A DNA stretch of 64,000 nt from Pseudomonas oryzagri (GTDB lineage Bacteria > Pseudomonadota > Gammaproteobacteria > Pseudomonadales > Pseudomonadaceae). Positions 17,742 to 28,242 of the stretch are shown piece after piece. Numbering within the stretch: position 1 is the stretch's first letter; every line of letters starts with the position of its first letter. The stretch spans positions 1 through 64,000 of the forward strand of contig NZ_JAJHPU010000015.1 in the NCBI RefSeq assembly GCF_020831405.1. The letters are read 5' to 3'. The notes beneath the pieces were generated by a model, which was given only the letters and a program-made list of their open reading frames with translations, searched no databases and was not told where the DNA came from. A program made the translations under genes and the position numbers.

Positions 17742-18629
17742 ATGAGCCCCGTTACCGCCTACACCGGCCGCTTCGCCCCCACCCCCAGCGGCTACCTGCA
17801 CTTCGGCTCGCTGGTCGCCGCCCTCGCCTCCTACCTCGACGCCCGCGCCGCCGGCGGCCGCTGGCTGCTGCGCATGGAGGACCTCGACCCGCCGCGCGAG
17901 GTGCCCGGCGCGCAGGACGCCATCCTGCGTACCCTGGAGACCTACGGCTTTGTATGGGACGGCGTAGTGGAACGGCAGAGCGACCGGCACGCCGCCTACG
18001 CCGCCGCGGTGGACGACCTGCTGGCGCGCGGCCTGGCCTACCCGTGCAACTGCTCGCGCAAACAGCTCGAGGGTCAGGCGATCTATCCCGGCACCTGCCG
18101 CGACGCCGGCCGGCCACTGGCCGATGCCGCCATCCGCCTGCGCGTGCCGGATGCCGAATACCGTTTCCTCGACCGCGTACAGGGCGAGTTCGCCCAGAAC
18201 CTCGCCCGCGAGGTCGGCGACTTCGTCATCCGCCGCCGCGACGGCTTGTTCGCCTACCAGTTGGCGGTGGTGCTCGACGACGCCTGGCAAGGGATCACCG
18301 ACGTCGTGCGCGGCGCCGACCTGCTCGACTCGACGCCGCGCCAGCTGTACCTGCAGGAGCTGCTCGGCCTGCCCCGGCCGCGCTATCTGCACATCCCGCT
18401 GCTGCTGCAGCCGGACGGTCACAAGCTCGGCAAGTCGTACCGCTCGCCGCCACTGCCGGCCGACCAGGCGCCGGCGCTGCTCGCCCGCGCCCTGCGCGCC
18501 CTCGGCCAGCGGCCGCCGGACGAACTCGCCGACGGCGACGCCGCCGCGGTGCTGGCCTGGGGCGTGCGCCACTGGAACGTCGCCGCCATTGCGCGGCAAA
18601 CCACCCTGGCCGAAGCCGCCGTGCGCTGA
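17742..18629 (+). CDS. gluQ: Glutamyl-Q tRNA(Asp) synthetase
   Basis: Activates glutamate and attaches it to the queuosine base of tRNA(Asp). The 295-residue protein corresponds to the catalytic half of a glutamyl-tRNA synthetase without anticodon-binding domain. Visible are the HIGH-like motif PSGYLHFGSL near residue 14, the KMSKS-like GHKLGKSYRS near 226 and zinc ligands CNCSRKQ...YPGTC near 102-122. Located 97 bases after dksA, the conserved dksA-gluQ arrangement in which readthrough from dksA supplies expression. Confidence 0.94.
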   Translation: MSPVTAYTGRFAPTPSGYLHFGSLVAALASYLDARAAGGRWLLRMEDLDPPREVPGAQDAILRTLETYGFVWDGVVERQSDRHAAYAAAVDDLLARGLAYPCNCSRKQLEGQAIYPGTCRDAGRPLADAAIRLRVPDAEYRFLDRVQGEFAQNLAREVGDFVIRRRDGLFAYQLAVVLDDAWQGITDVVRGADLLDSTPRQLYLQELLGLPRPRYLHIPLLLQPDGHKLGKSYRSPPLPADQAPALLARALRALGQRPPDELADGDAAAVLAWGVRHWNVAAIARQTTLAEAAVR

Positions 18630-18714
18630 ACGGCGCACCATGACTGTGTTACCGCGTGCTTCTGCTTCGCCCCCGCCTCCGCTACCATCCGGCCATCCAA
18701 TCACGAGGTCTCCC

Positions 18715-18891
18715 ATGTACATCTACCGGCTGGTCCTGCTCTTGGTGGTGGGGATCTATCTGTTCTCCCCGGCCATCATGGACTGGTGGATCGACCCCAA
18801 TGGCGCCTGGTACCGGCCGTACCTGCTCTGGCTGATCCTGATCGTCGTGGCCTTCATCCTGCAGAGCCAGCGCGATGCCGACGAGCTTTAA
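18715..18891 (+). CDS. cbrX: Small membrane protein upstream of cbrA (CbrX-like)
   Basis: A 58-residue protein with two hydrophobic segments (YRLVLLLVVGIYLFSPAIMDWWI and YLLWLILIVVAFIL) and a short charged tail. ATG at 18715 with GAGG a few bases upstream. Its last 17 bases overlap the start of cbrA in another frame, so translation of cbrA is probably coupled to it. I recall the equivalent small gene in P. putida being called cbrX; the name is from memory. No enzymatic function is suggested. Confidence 0.75.
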   Translation: MYIYRLVLLLVVGIYLFSPAIMDWWIDPNGAWYRPYLLWLILIVVAFILQSQRDADEL

Positions 18892-21829
18892 CCTCACCCA
18901 CCTGCTGCTGATCAGCGCCGCCTACCTGCTGGTGCTGTTCGGCATCGCCTGGCTGACCGAGCGCGGCGCGGTGCCGCGCGCCCTGGTGCGCCACCCGTTG
19001 GTCTACATCCTGTCGCTGGGCGTATACGCCAGCGCCTGGGCGTTCTACGGCGCGGTCGGCCTCGCCTACCAGTACGGCTACGGCTTCCTGGCCATCTACC
19101 TCGGCCTGTCCGGCGCCTTCCTGCTCGCCCCGGTGCTGCTCTACCCGATCCTGCGCCTGACCCGCACCTACCAGCTGTCCTCGCTGGCCGACCTGTTCGC
19201 CTTCCGCTTCCGCAGCACCTGGGCCGGCACCCTGACCACGCTGTTCATGCTGGTCGCCGTGCTGCCGCTGCTGGCCCTGCAGATCCAGGCGGTCGCCGAC
19301 AGCGTCACGCTGATCACCGGTGAGCCGACCCGCGAGCGGGTGGCCCTGGGTTTCTGCGCCCTGCTCACCCTGTTCACCATCCTGTTCGGCTCGCGGCGCA
19401 TCGCCACCCGCGAGCGTCACGAGGGACTGGTGGTGGCCATCGCCTTCGAGTCGCTGGTCAAGTTGTGCGCCATGAGCGCCGTCGGCCTGTACGCCCTGTA
19501 CCACGTGTTCAACGGGCCGGCCGGCCTCGAGCAGTGGCTGCTGCAGAACCAGACCGCCCTCACCACCCTGCACACGCCGCTGCAGGAAGGGCCGTGGCGC
19601 ACCCTGCTGCTGGTGTTCTTCGCCGCCGCCATCGTCATGCCGCACATGTACCACATGGCCTTCACCGAGAACCTCAACCCGCGCGCGCTGGCCACCGCCA
19701 GCTGGGGCCTGCCGCTGTTCCTGCTGCTGATGAGCCTGGCGGTGCCGCCGATCCTGTGGGGCGGCCTCAAGCTCGGCGTCGCCACCAGCCCGGAATACTT
19801 CACCCTCGGCATCGGCCTCGACGTCGGCAACCCCTGGCTGGTGCTCGCCGCCTACATCGGCGGCCTGTCCGCCGCCAGCGGTCTGGTGATCGTGGTCACC
19901 CTGGCGCTGTCGGGCATGGCGCTCAACCACCTGGTGCTGCCGCTCTACCAGCCGCCGGCCGAGGGCAACATCTACCGCTGGCTGAAGTGGACTCGCCGCG
20001 CGCTGATCGCCGCGATCATCGCCGCCAGCTACGGCTTCTATCTGCTGATCGTCTCCGACCAGGAACTGTCGCACCTGGGCACCGTGTCCTTCGTCGCCAC
20101 CCTGCAGTTCCTGCCCGGCGCGCTGTCGGTGCTGTACTGGCCGACAGCCAACCGTCGCGGCTTCATCGGCGGTCTGCTGGCCGGCGCCACGGTGTGGATC
20201 CTCACCATGCTGCTGCCGCTGATCGGCGAGGTGCCGGGCTTCTACCTGCCGCTGCTCAACCTGGTCTACGTGCTCGACGACACCAGCTGGCACTTGGCGG
20301 GGATCGCCTCGCTGGCGGTCAACGTGCTGGTGTTCACCCTGGTGTCGCTGTTCACCGAAGCCAGCAGCGAGGAGCAGAGCGCCGCGGAGGCCTGCGCGGT
20401 GGACAACGTGCGCCGCCCGCAGCGCCGCGAACTGGTCGCCGCCTCGCCGCAGGAGTTCGCCAGCGAACTGGCCAAGCCCCTCGGCGCGCGCACCGCCCAG
20501 CGCGAGGTGGAACAGGCGCTGCGCGACCTCGGCCTGCCCTTCGACGAACAACGCCCCTACGCCCTGCGTCGTCTGCGCGATCGCCTCGAGGCCAACCTGT
20601 CCGGGCTGATGGGACCGAGCGTGGCCCAGGACATCGTCGAGACCTTCCTGCCCTACAAGGCGGCCGACGAGACCTACCTCACCGAGGACATCCACTTCAT
20701 CGAAAGCCGCCTGGAGGACTACCAGTCGCGCCTCACCGGGCTGGCCGCCGAGCTCGATGCCCTGCGCCGCTACCACCGGCAGACCCTGCAGGAACTGCCG
20801 ATGGGCGTCTGCTCGCTGGCCCAGGACCAGGAAATCATCAAGTGGAACCGCGCCATGGAGGAGCTGACCGGCATCGAGGCGCGCCGCGTGGTCGGCTCGC
20901 GCATGACCACCCTGCCCGAGCCGTGGCGCGAGCTGCTGACCAGCTTCATCGACGCCCCCGACGAACACCTGCACAAACAGCGCCTGGCCCTCGACGGCCA
21001 GACCCGCTGGTTCAACCTGCACAAGGCCGCCATCGACGAACCGCTGGCGCCCGGCAACAGCGGCCTGGTGCTGCTGGTCGAGGACCTCACCGAGACCCAG
21101 TTGCTGGAGGATCGCCTGGTCCACTCCGAGCGTCTGGCCTCGATCGGTCGCCTGGCCGCCGGCGTGGCCCACGAGATCGGCAATCCGGTCACCGGCATCG
21201 CCTGCCTGGCGCAGAACCTCCACGAAGAGCGCGCGGGCGACCCCGAGATCGCCGAGACCACCGAGCAGATCGTCGAGCAGACCAAGCGCATCACCCGCAT
21301 CGTCCAGTCGCTGATGAGCTTCGCCCACGCCGGCGGCCGCCAGCACAACAACGAGCCGGTGTGCCTGGCCGACGTGGCGCGCGAGGCCATCGGTCTGCTG
21401 TCGCTCAACCGCGACTACGACGTGCACTACTTCAACCTGTGCGACCCGCAGCACTGGGTCGAGGGCGACGCCCAACGTCTCGCCCAGGTCCTGATCAACC
21501 TGCTATCCAACGCCCGCGACGCCTCGCCGTCCGGCGGCGCCATCCGCGTGCGCAGCGAGGCCGGCGAGCACACCGTCGACCTGCTGGTCGAGGACGAGGG
21601 ACCGGGGATTCCCCAGTCGATCGTCGAGCGCCTGTTCGAACCCTTCTTCACCACCAAAGACCCCGGCAAAGGGACCGGCCTGGGCCTCGCACTGGTCTAT
21701 TCGATCATCGAGGAGCATTATGGACAGATAACCATCGACAGCCCGGCGGACCCGGAACTGCAGCGCGGTACGCGCTTCCGGATCACCCTGCCGCGCTTTG
21801 GCGGCCCCATGGCTGCCGACACCCCGTGA
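18875..21829 (+). CDS. cbrA: Sensor histidine kinase CbrA with transporter-like N-terminus
   Basis: Sensor of the CbrAB system that controls carbon/nitrogen balance, amino-acid use and catabolite repression. The 984-residue protein has a sodium/solute-symporter-like membrane domain of about 13 segments (1-500), a linker, a PAS domain (about 625-735), and the kinase core: H766 in [11 protein letters not shown]-box [12 protein letters not shown]1 DEGPGIP and G2 [10 protein letters not shown]. The symporter domain is reported to transport histidine in some pseudomonads. ATG at 18875 overlaps the upstream small gene by 17 bases. cbrB follows 155 bases later. Confidence 0.96.
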   Translation: MPTSFNLTHLLLISAAYLLVLFGIAWLTERGAVPRALVRHPLVYILSLGVYASAWAFYGAVGLAYQYGYGFLAIYLGLSGAFLLAPVLLYPILRLTRTYQLSSLADLFAFRFRSTWAGTLTTLFMLVAVLPLLALQIQAVADSVTLITGEPTRERVALGFCALLTLFTILFGSRRIATRERHEGLVVAIAFESLVKLCAMSAVGLYALYHVFNGPAGLEQWLLQNQTALTTLHTPLQEGPWRTLLLVFFAAAIVMPHMYHMAFTENLNPRALATASWGLPLFLLLMSLAVPPILWGGLKLGVATSPEYFTLGIGLDVGNPWLVLAAYIGGLSAASGLVIVVTLALSGMALNHLVLPLYQPPAEGNIYRWLKWTRRALIAAIIAASYGFYLLIVSDQELSHLGTVSFVATLQFLPGALSVLYWPTANRRGFIGGLLAGATVWILTMLLPLIGEVPGFYLPLLNLVYVLDDTSWHLAGIASLAVNVLVFTLVSLFTEASSEEQSAAEACAVDNVRRPQRRELVAASPQEFASELAKPLGARTAQREVEQALRDLGLPFDEQRPYALRRLRDRLEANLSGLMGPSVAQDIVETFLPYKAADETYLTEDIHFIESRLEDYQSRLTGLAAELDALRRYHRQTLQELPMGVCSLAQDQEIIKWNRAMEELTGIEARRVVGSRMTTLPEPWRELLTSFIDAPDEHLHKQRLALDGQTRWFNLHKAAIDEPLAPGNSGLVLLVEDLTETQLLEDRLVHSERLASIGRLAAGVAHEIGNPVTGIACLAQNLHEERAGDPEIAETTEQIVEQTKRITRIVQSLMSFAHAGGRQHNNEPVCLADVAREAIGLLSLNRDYDVHYFNLCDPQHWVEGDAQRLAQVLINLLSNARDASPSGGAIRVRSEAGEHTVDLLVEDEGPGIPQSIVERLFEPFFTTKDPGKGTGLGLALVYSIIEEHYGQITIDSPADPELQRGTRFRITLPRFGGPMAADTP

Positions 21830-21984
21830 AGCCGATGGACACTGCAACCGTACTGCCACGGCGCCATCCGGCGCCCGCACAGCCGGCCCGACGCCCGCTC
21901 CGGGCGTATCCGCAAAGCCGTCCACAGAGACCGGCGCAGACAGTTTCCAGACGCCTCCGAGTACGTCGCGAGAGCTGAACAGAC

Positions 21985-23388
21985 ATGGCACATATCCTCA
22001 TCGTCGAAGACGAAACCATCATCCGCTCGGCACTGCGTCGCCTGCTGGAGCGCAACCAGTACCAGGTCAGCGAGGCCGGCTCGGTACAGGAAGCGCGCGA
22101 GCGCTACAGCATCCCCGGCTTCGACCTGGTGATCAGCGACCTGCGCCTGCCCGGCGCTCCGGGCACCGAGCTGATCGGCCTGGCCGAAGGCACTCCGGTG
22201 CTGATCATGACCAGCTACGCCAGCCTGCGCTCGGCGGTCGACTCGATGAAGCTCGGCGCCATCGACTACATCGCCAAGCCGTTCGACCACGACGAGATGC
22301 TCCAGGCCGTGGCGCGCATCCTGCGCGAGCGCCAGGCCCGCGCCGCGGCACCGGCCAGCGCGAAGAGCGAAGCCGCCCCCGCCGCAGCCGCCACCACCAG
22401 CGGCGAGATCGGCATCATCGGCCAGTGCGCGGCGATGCAGGATCTCTACGGCAAAATCCGCAAGGTGGCGCCGACCGACTCCACCGTGCTGATCCAGGGC
22501 GAATCCGGCACTGGCAAGGAGCTGGTGGCGCGCGCCCTGCACAACCTGTCCAGGCGCGCCAAGGCGCCGCTGATCTCGGTGAACTGCGCGGCCATTCCGG
22601 AAACCCTGATCGAGTCCGAGCTGTTCGGCCACGAGAAGGGCGCTTTCACCGGCGCCACGGCCGGACGCACCGGCCTGGTCGAGGCGGCCGACGGCGGTAC
22701 CCTGTTCCTCGACGAGATCGGCGAGCTGCCGCTGGAAGCCCAGGCGCGCCTGCTGCGCGTGCTGCAGGAGGGCGAGATCCGCCGGGTCGGCTCGGTGCAA
22801 TCGCAGAAGGTCGATGTGCGTCTGATCGCCGCCACCCACCGCGACCTGAAGAGCCTGGCCAAGAACGGCCAGTTCCGCGAGGACCTCTACTACCGCCTGC
22901 ACGTCATCTCGTTGCGCCTGCCGGCGCTGCGCGAGCGCGAGGACGACGTGCTGGAGATCGCCAAGGTTTTCCTGGCGCGGCAATGTGCGCGCATGGGCCG
23001 CGAACCGCTGCAGTTCTCCGCCGAGGCGCTGCAGGCGATCCGCCACTACAGCTGGCCGGGCAACGTGCGCGAACTGGAGAACGCCGTGGAGCGCGCGGTG
23101 ATCCTCTGCGAGGGCGCGACCATCCCCCTCGACCTGCTCGGCATCGACGTCGAGCTGGAGCTGCCCGAGGACTTCGCCGCGGAGCTCCCGCCGCTGCCGG
23201 CCGGCAGCGAGCCGGCGGAGAACCTGTCGCTGGAGGACTACTTCCAGCACTTCGTGCTCGAACACCAGGACCACATGACCGAGACCGAACTGGCCCGCAA
23301 GCTCGGCATCAGCCGCAAGTGCCTGTGGGAACGCCGCCAGCGCCTGGGCATTCCGCGGCGCAAGTCGGGGGCCTCGGCCGACAGCTGA
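21985..23388 (+). CDS. cbrB: Sigma-54-dependent response regulator CbrB
   Basis: NtrC-family activator paired with CbrA. The 467 residues comprise a receiver domain with phospho-acceptor D52 (ISDLRLPG), an AAA+ domain with Walker A GESGTGKE (about 172) and the sigma-54 contact loop GAFTGA (about 220), and a Fis-type helix-turn-helix at the C-terminus ([23 protein letters not shown]). Its main known target, crcZ, lies immediately downstream with a matching binding site and sigma-54 promoter. Confidence 0.97.
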   Translation: MAHILIVEDETIIRSALRRLLERNQYQVSEAGSVQEARERYSIPGFDLVISDLRLPGAPGTELIGLAEGTPVLIMTSYASLRSAVDSMKLGAIDYIAKPFDHDEMLQAVARILRERQARAAAPASAKSEAAPAAAATTSGEIGIIGQCAAMQDLYGKIRKVAPTDSTVLIQGESGTGKELVARALHNLSRRAKAPLISVNCAAIPETLIESELFGHEKGAFTGATAGRTGLVEAADGGTLFLDEIGELPLEAQARLLRVLQEGEIRRVGSVQSQKVDVRLIAATHRDLKSLAKNGQFREDLYYRLHVISLRLPALREREDDVLEIAKVFLARQCARMGREPLQFSAEALQAIRHYSWPGNVRELENAVERAVILCEGATIPLDLLGIDVELELPEDFAAELPPLPAGSEPAENLSLEDYFQHFVLEHQDHMTETELARKLGISRKCLWERRQRLGIPRRKSGASADS

Positions 23389-23484
23389 GCGCCTGTCCAG
23401 GATCGCAAGCCATGGTCAGGCCAGGCGAAGCCGATCTTGTCGTAGACTGATCGATGCACAGCGCATCGAGAACAGCCTCCGCGG

Positions 23485-23510
23485 TGTTACCCCACCACCG
23501 GCGCGTAACA
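23485..23510 (+). promoter_or_regulatory. Putative CbrB binding site (upstream activating sequence)
   Basis: Inverted repeat TGTTAC (23485-23490), 14 bases, GTAACA (23505-23510). Both half-sites are perfect mirror images and fit the TGTTAC/GTAACA pattern described for CbrB sites upstream of crcZ. It lies about 125-150 bases upstream of the inferred crcZ start, a normal distance for an enhancer-type site. Confidence 0.7.
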
Positions 23511-23513
23511 ACA

Positions 23514-23548
23514 GCCGGGTTCCCCGGTAACGGGAACCCGGCTTTTTT
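23514..23548 (+). terminator. Intrinsic terminator of cbrB
   Basis: GCCGGGTTCCC (23514-23524), seven-base loop, GGGAACCCGGC (23532-23542) and six T. A perfect 11-base-pair stem, sitting between the CbrB site and the crcZ promoter, so that crcZ is insulated from readthrough. Confidence 0.9.
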
Positions 23549-23608
23549 CTGCCTTGCCGTCACCCATTAAAAATCATAAATGATTGATTTTAAATGATTT
23601 ATTAAAAC

Positions 23609-23623
23609 TGGCACGCCACGTGC
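23609..23623 (+). promoter_or_regulatory. Sigma-54 promoter of crcZ
   Basis: TGGCACGCCACGTGC: GG at 23610-23611 and GC at 23622-23623, the -24/-12 spacing of sigma-54 promoters. An AT-rich stretch lies directly upstream. Transcription should start near 23635. Confidence 0.85.
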
Positions 23624-23634
23624 TTTATTATTCG

Positions 23635-23985
23635 CATAACAAAAACAAGAACGCAGAACCGCCACAATAAAAACAACACGCAACGACTCCAACACGACAA
23701 AAACAACAGGGTGGAGGCGCAGCAAACTGATTCTTTTGGAGAGGAGCGGCGCAACGAGGGCTTTCCCTCGCCCGGACCGAGAACAATAAAACTGCCTTCA
23801 GGCAGCGCCCGTCCAGGTTAGCGACCCGATCAGCGTCCAAAGCAATCCGTTTGTTCTTCGGTCCCGTCCTGGGGCTACCACCGGACTCAACGTCCGGGCG
23901 GGCGACCAAAAACAACAACACGCCCGTCATACCAACAAGAACAAAGCACGACCAGACCTGAAGGGGGAGCCTCGGCTCCCCCTTG
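23635..23985 (+). ncRNA. crcZ: CrcZ small RNA, sequesters Hfq/Crc
   Basis: CrcZ-type RNA relieves catabolite repression by titrating Hfq (with Crc) away from target mRNAs. No coding frame fits; instead the A-rich catabolite-activity motif AANAANAA occurs in six clusters, at about 23641-23651, 23666-23676, 23699-23706, 23782-23789, 23908-23918 and 23934-23944. It starts after a sigma-54 promoter and ends at a hairpin (AAGGGGGAGCC/GGCTCCCCCTT, 23961-23984). At about 350 nt it is a little shorter than the ~400 nt known in P. aeruginosa. Position between cbrB and pcnB is the conserved one. Ends are estimates. Confidence 0.88.
23961..23984 (+). terminator. crcZ terminator hairpin
   Basis: AAGGGGGAGCC and GGCTCCCCCTT form a strong stem with a tiny loop; the following bases TTGTGCTT are moderately T-rich. 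Marks the probable 3' end of crcZ, 122 bases before pcnB. Confidence 0.7.
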
Positions 23986-24105
23986 TGCTTCCCGGCCTGC
24001 CAGCCCCCGCCTCCGCCCCACCGTTCACCATCCCTGCCGGCCAGTGCTAGAATCCGCTTCCAATGCCAGGCATCGCCTGTTCCCGCCACCGGTAACCAGT
24101 CACCC

Positions 24106-25506
24106 ATGCTGAAGAAGCTGTTCCAGACCCTGCGCTCTCCCTTGCGCCGCCCCCGGACCATCCGCACCACGCCGGAAGTGCTCGGCAACCAGCAGCACCC
24201 GTTGCGTCACGAGCAGATCAGCCGCAACGCCGTCGGTGTGGTCGAGCGCCTGCAGAAGGCCGGCTACAAGGCCTATCTGGTCGGCGGCTGCGTGCGCGAC
24301 CTGCTGCTGGGCATCGAGCCCAAGGATTTCGACGTGGCCACCAGCGCCACTCCCGAACAGGTGCGCGCCGAGTTCCGCAACGCGCGGGTGATCGGCCGTC
24401 GCTTCAAGCTGGTGCACGTGCACTTCGGTCGCGAGATCATCGAGGTCGCCACCTTCCGCGCCAATCACCCGCAGGGCGAGGACGACGAGGACAGCAGCCA
24501 GGCCGCACGCCACGAGAGCGGTCGCATCCTGCGCGACAACGTTTACGGCAGCCAGGAAGACGACGCCCAGCGCCGCGACTTCACCATCAACGCGCTGTAC
24601 TACGACCCGCACAGCGAGCACATCCTCGACTACGCCCACGGCGTGCACGACATCCGCAACCGTCTGGTGCGTCTGATCGGCGTGCCCGAGCAGCGCTACC
24701 TCGAGGACCCGGTGCGCATGCTGCGCGCGGTGCGCTTCGCCGCCAAGCTCGACTTCGCGATCGACAAGCACAGCGCCGAGCCGATCCGCCGTCTGGCGCC
24801 GCTGCTCAACGACATTCCCTCCGCCCGCCTGTTCGACGAGGTGCTCAAGCTGTTCCTCTCCGGCCAGGGCGTGCGGACCTTCGAACTGCTCTGCGAGTAT
24901 GACCTGTTCGCCCCGCTGTTCCCGGCCAGTGCTGCCGCCCTCAAGGCGGACCCGGAGTACGCCGGCCGGCTGATGCGTCAGGCGCTGGCCAACACCGACG
25001 AGCGCATCCGCCTCGGCAAGCCGGTCACCCCGGCCTTCCTGTTCGCCGCGCTGCTCTGGCCCGCCCTGCCCGCCCGCGCCGCAACGCTGCAGGCGCGCGG
25101 CATGCCGGCCATTCCCGCACTGCAGGAGGCCGCCCACGAGGTGATCAGCGAACAGTGCCGGCGCACCGCCATTCCCAAGCGTTTCACCCTGCCGCTGCGG
25201 GAGATCTGGGACATGCAGGAGCGCCTGCCGCGCCGTCAGGGCAAGCGTGCCGACCTGCTGCTGGAAAACCCGCGCTTCCGCGCCGGCTACGATTTCCTGC
25301 TGCTGCGCGAGAGCGCCGGCGAGCAGACCGGCGACCTGGGCGACTGGTGGACGCACTACCAGGACGCCAGCGACAGCGAGCGGCGCGGCATGATCCGCGC
25401 CCTCAGCGAAGGCGAGGGGCGTGACAAGGACAAGGCACCGCGCAAGCGCCGGCGCAGCCCGCGCAAGCGGCGCAGCGATGCGCCCGCCGGCCAGTCGCAG
25501 GAGTAA
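24106..25506 (+). CDS. pcnB: Poly(A) polymerase I
   Basis: Adds short poly(A) tails to RNA 3' ends, promoting decay. The 466-residue protein has the class II nucleotidyltransferase head: GGCVRDLLLGIEPKDFDVATSATPEQ-type motif near residue 64 with the catalytic DFD pair, RRDFTIN near 155, and a basic C-terminal tail (KAPRKRRRSPRKRR) typical of PcnB rather than CCA-adding enzymes. Start at ATG 24106 (MLKKLFQTLRSPL); the longer upstream frame runs back into crcZ. folK follows after six bases. Confidence 0.95.
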   Translation: MLKKLFQTLRSPLRRPRTIRTTPEVLGNQQHPLRHEQISRNAVGVVERLQKAGYKAYLVGGCVRDLLLGIEPKDFDVATSATPEQVRAEFRNARVIGRRFKLVHVHFGREIIEVATFRANHPQGEDDEDSSQAARHESGRILRDNVYGSQEDDAQRRDFTINALYYDPHSEHILDYAHGVHDIRNRLVRLIGVPEQRYLEDPVRMLRAVRFAAKLDFAIDKHSAEPIRRLAPLLNDIPSARLFDEVLKLFLSGQGVRTFELLCEYDLFAPLFPASAAALKADPEYAGRLMRQALANTDERIRLGKPVTPAFLFAALLWPALPARAATLQARGMPAIPALQEAAHEVISEQCRRTAIPKRFTLPLREIWDMQERLPRRQGKRADLLLENPRFRAGYDFLLLRESAGEQTGDLGDWWTHYQDASDSERRGMIRALSEGEGRDKDKAPRKRRRSPRKRRSDAPAGQSQE

Positions 25507-25512
25507 CCGCCG

Positions 25513-26010
25513 ATGGCGCGCGTCTATATCGGCCTTGGCAGCAACCTCGCCGAGCCCCGCCGGCAGCTCGAGGCGGCCCTCGCCGCCCTCGCGCGCCTGC
25601 CGCATTGCCGGCTGGTCGCGGTGTCCTCGCTGTACGCCAGCGACCCGCTCGGCCCGCCGGACCAGCCGCGCTACGTCAACGCCGCGGCAGCCCTGGACTG
25701 CGAACTCGCCCCGCTGGAGCTGCTCGACGCCCTTCAGGCCATCGAGCTCGAGCAGGGTCGCGAACGCAAGGCCGAGCGTTGGGGTCCGCGCACCCTCGAC
25801 CTGGATATCCTGCTGTTCGGCGACCTGCAACTGGACGAGGAGCGCCTGACCGTGCCGCACTACCATATGCACGCACGCGCCTTCGTCCTCTACCCGCTGG
25901 CCGAGATCGCTCCCGACCTGCGCCTGCCCGACGGCCAGGCGCTGCAGACGCTGCTGGACTGCTGTCCGTTCGTCGGGCTGGAACGTCTCGAGCAGACCGA
26001 CAGCCGATAG
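25513..26010 (+). CDS. folK: 2-amino-4-hydroxy-6-hydroxymethyldihydropteridine pyrophosphokinase
   Basis: Transfers pyrophosphate to the pterin precursor of folate; its product is used by FolP, also encoded in this window (48.3-49.2 kb). The 165-residue protein has YIGLGSNL at the start and the signature [17 protein letters not shown] near residue 92 with the Mg-binding DLD. Six bases after pcnB and about 100 bases before panB, making a pcnB-folK-panBCD group. Confidence 0.95.
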   Translation: MARVYIGLGSNLAEPRRQLEAALAALARLPHCRLVAVSSLYASDPLGPPDQPRYVNAAAALDCELAPLELLDALQAIELEQGRERKAERWGPRTLDLDILLFGDLQLDEERLTVPHYHMHARAFVLYPLAEIAPDLRLPDGQALQTLLDCCPFVGLERLEQTDSR

Positions 26011-26107
26011 CGGCGGAAAATGGCGCCGATTGACTTCACCGCCCCCCATCGGGACTATAGGCACCGTTTGCCCGCGCCCTCTTGCGGTGCACCATGAGGA
26101 TTCCTTG

Positions 26108-26902
26108 ATGCCTGATGTCACCCTCACCACGCTGCAGGGTCTCAAGCAGAATGGCGAGAAGATCGTCATGCTGACCTGTTACGACGCCACCTTCGCCACC
26201 GCTGCCTGCGCGGCCGGCGTCGAGGTGCTGCTGATCGGCGATTCGCTCGGCAACGTCCTGCAGGGCCACGACAGCACCCTGCCGGTCAGCGTCGCCGACA
26301 TGGCCTACCACACCGCCTGCGTCAAGCGCGGCAACCACGGCGCCCTGATCCTCACCGACCTGCCGTTCATGAGCTACGCCACCCTCGAGCAGGCCCTGGA
26401 CAGCAGCGCCGTGCTGATGCGCGCCGGCGCGCACATGGTCAAGCTGGAAGGGGGTGCCTGGCTCGCCGAAACCGTGCGGCGCCTGGCCGAGAACGGCATT
26501 CCAACCTGCGTGCACCTCGGTCTCACCCCGCAGTCGGTCAACCTGTTCGGCGGCTACAAGGTGCAGGGCCGCGACGAAGCGCGCGCCCGCGAGATGCGCG
26601 AAGCCGCCATCGCCCTCGAACAAGCCGGCGCCGCCATGCTGCTGCTCGAATGCGTGCCCAGCGCGCTGGCCGCCGAGATCAGCCGCTCGGTGCGCATCCC
26701 GGTGATCGGCATCGGCGCCGGCGTGGACACCGACGGCCAGGTGCTGGTGTTGCACGACATGCTCGGCCTCAACAACCGTCCGCCGAAATTCGTGAAAAAC
26801 TTCATGGTCGGCCAGACCAGCATCCCGGATGCTCTGGCCGCCTACACCCAGGCCGTCAAGAACGGCCAATTCCCTGCCCCCGAACACGGTTTCTCCGCAT
26901 GA
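26108..26902 (+). CDS. panB: 3-methyl-2-oxobutanoate hydroxymethyltransferase
   Basis: First committed step of pantothenate synthesis, using methylene-tetrahydrofolate and the keto acid of valine. The 264-residue protein shows [16 protein letters not shown], the Mg-binding [11 protein letters not shown] and [28 protein letters not shown] at 26108 starts [14 protein letters not shown], the family N-terminus. Its TGA overlaps the ATG of panC (ATGA), so the two are translationally coupled. It draws on both ilv and fol products made elsewhere in this window. Confidence 0.97.
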   Translation: MPDVTLTTLQGLKQNGEKIVMLTCYDATFATAACAAGVEVLLIGDSLGNVLQGHDSTLPVSVADMAYHTACVKRGNHGALILTDLPFMSYATLEQALDSSAVLMRAGAHMVKLEGGAWLAETVRRLAENGIPTCVHLGLTPQSVNLFGGYKVQGRDEARAREMREAAIALEQAGAAMLLLECVPSALAAEISRSVRIPVIGIGAGVDTDGQVLVLHDMLGLNNRPPKFVKNFMVGQTSIPDALAAYTQAVKNGQFPAPEHGFSA

Positions 26903-27759
26903 TCACCGTCAAGACCGTTCGCGAACTGCGCGCCGCCGTGGCCCGCGCGCGTAGCGAAGGCAAGCGCATCGGCCTGGTGCCGACCATGGGCAACCTGCAT
27001 GCCGGCCACGCCGCCCTGGTGGCCAAGGCCGCGCAACGCGCCGACTTCGTGGTGGCCAGCGTCTTCGTCAACCCGCTGCAGTTCGGCGCCGGCGAGGATC
27101 TCGACAAGTACCCGCGCACCCTCACCGCCGACCAGGAAACCCTGCTGGCGGCCGGCTGCAACCTGCTGTTCGCCCCCGGTGCCGAGGAGATGTATCCCGA
27201 CGGCATGACCGGGCAAACCATCGTCAGCGTGCCGGGCGTCTCCGCCGGCCTGTGCGGCGCCAGCCGCCCCGGCCACTTCGATGGCGTGGCCACGGTGGTG
27301 ACCAAGCTGTTCCACATGGTGCAGCCCGACCTGGCGATCTTCGGCGAGAAGGACTTCCAGCAACTGGCGGTGATCCGCAAGCTGGTGCGCGACCTCAATC
27401 TGCCGATCCAGATCATCGGCGAACCGACCGTACGCGCCGCCGACGGCCTGGCGCTGTCCTCGCGCAACGGCTACCTCGACGAGGCGCAACGCGCCAGCGC
27501 CCCGAAGCTGTACCAGACCCTCAACCAGGTGGCCCAGGCGCTGCGCGCCGGCACTGCCGAGCACTCGGACCTGCTGGCGGCAGCCAACGCCCGCCTGCAG
27601 GAGGCCGGGTTCGTGCCGGACTACCTGGAAATCCGCAATCCGCTCACCCTGCAGCCGGCCACCGGTGCCGACCGCCAGTTGGTGATTCTGGCCGCCGCCC
27701 GCCTGGGCACCACCCGGCTGATCGACAACCTGCTCGTGGATCTCGACGCCACGGCCTGA
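26899..27759 (+). CDS. panC: Pantothenate synthetase (pantoate--beta-alanine ligase)
   Basis: ATP-dependent joining of pantoate and beta-alanine. The 286-residue protein has the HIGH-like motif [14 protein letters not shown] near residue 29, [36 protein letters not shown] and the KMSKS-like SSRNGYL. Start is the ATG at 26899 inside the panB stop. panD follows 13 bases later. Confidence 0.97.
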   Translation: MITVKTVRELRAAVARARSEGKRIGLVPTMGNLHAGHAALVAKAAQRADFVVASVFVNPLQFGAGEDLDKYPRTLTADQETLLAAGCNLLFAPGAEEMYPDGMTGQTIVSVPGVSAGLCGASRPGHFDGVATVVTKLFHMVQPDLAIFGEKDFQQLAVIRKLVRDLNLPIQIIGEPTVRAADGLALSSRNGYLDEAQRASAPKLYQTLNQVAQALRAGTAEHSDLLAAANARLQEAGFVPDYLEIRNPLTLQPATGADRQLVILAAARLGTTRLIDNLLVDLDATA

Positions 27760-27772
27760 TGAGGTACCCGCC

Positions 27773-28153
27773 ATGCATTCCATCATGCTCAAAGCCAAGC
27801 TGCACCGGGCCGAAGTGACCCACGCCGTGCTGGATTACGAAGGTTCCTGCGCCATCGACGGCGAATGGCTGGACCTGGCCGGCATCCGCGAGTACGAGCA
27901 GATCCAGATCTACAACGTCGACAATGGCGAGCGCTTCACCACCTACGCGATTCGCGCCGAGGAAGGCTCGAAGATGATTTCGGTGAACGGTGCCGCGGCG
28001 CACAAGGCCGGCGTCGGCCATCGCGTGATCATCTGCACCTACGCCCAGTACAGCGAAGCCGAACTGGCCCTGCACAAGCCCCACATGCTGTATTTCCAGC
28101 CGGGCAACGAGCTCAGCCACACCAGCCACGCGATTCCCGTACAGGTCGCCTGA
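27773..28153 (+). CDS. panD: Aspartate 1-decarboxylase proenzyme
   Basis: Makes beta-alanine for PanC. A pyruvoyl enzyme that cleaves itself between Gly24 and Ser25; the site is visible as YEGSCAID. The 126-residue length and the motif [23 protein letters not shown] are typical. Last gene of panBCD and followed by a long hairpin. Confidence 0.97.
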   Translation: MHSIMLKAKLHRAEVTHAVLDYEGSCAIDGEWLDLAGIREYEQIQIYNVDNGERFTTYAIRAEEGSKMISVNGAAAHKAGVGHRVIICTYAQYSEAELALHKPHMLYFQPGNELSHTSHAIPVQVA

Positions 28154-28169
28154 TTCTCCGCTGCACCGT

Positions 28170-28200
28170 CACCAAGCCCGGTCCCGTACCGGGCTTGGTG
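28170..28200. terminator. Stem-loop between panD and pgi
   Basis: CACCAAGCCCGG, seven-base loop, CCGGGCTTGGTG: a perfect 12-base-pair stem 17 bases after the panD stop. There is no clear T run on the plus strand, so it may be an mRNA-stabilising or weak terminator structure. Confidence 0.5.
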
Positions 28201-28242
28201 CATCTCCTACCTTCAGATTCCGACATTCCCCCGAGTCAGCCG

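Noticed and set aside
18854-21475. An 873-codon open frame on the minus strand opposite cbrA
   Set aside because: Antisense shadow of cbrA produced by biased third codon positions; repetitive Gln/His/Gly-rich composition.
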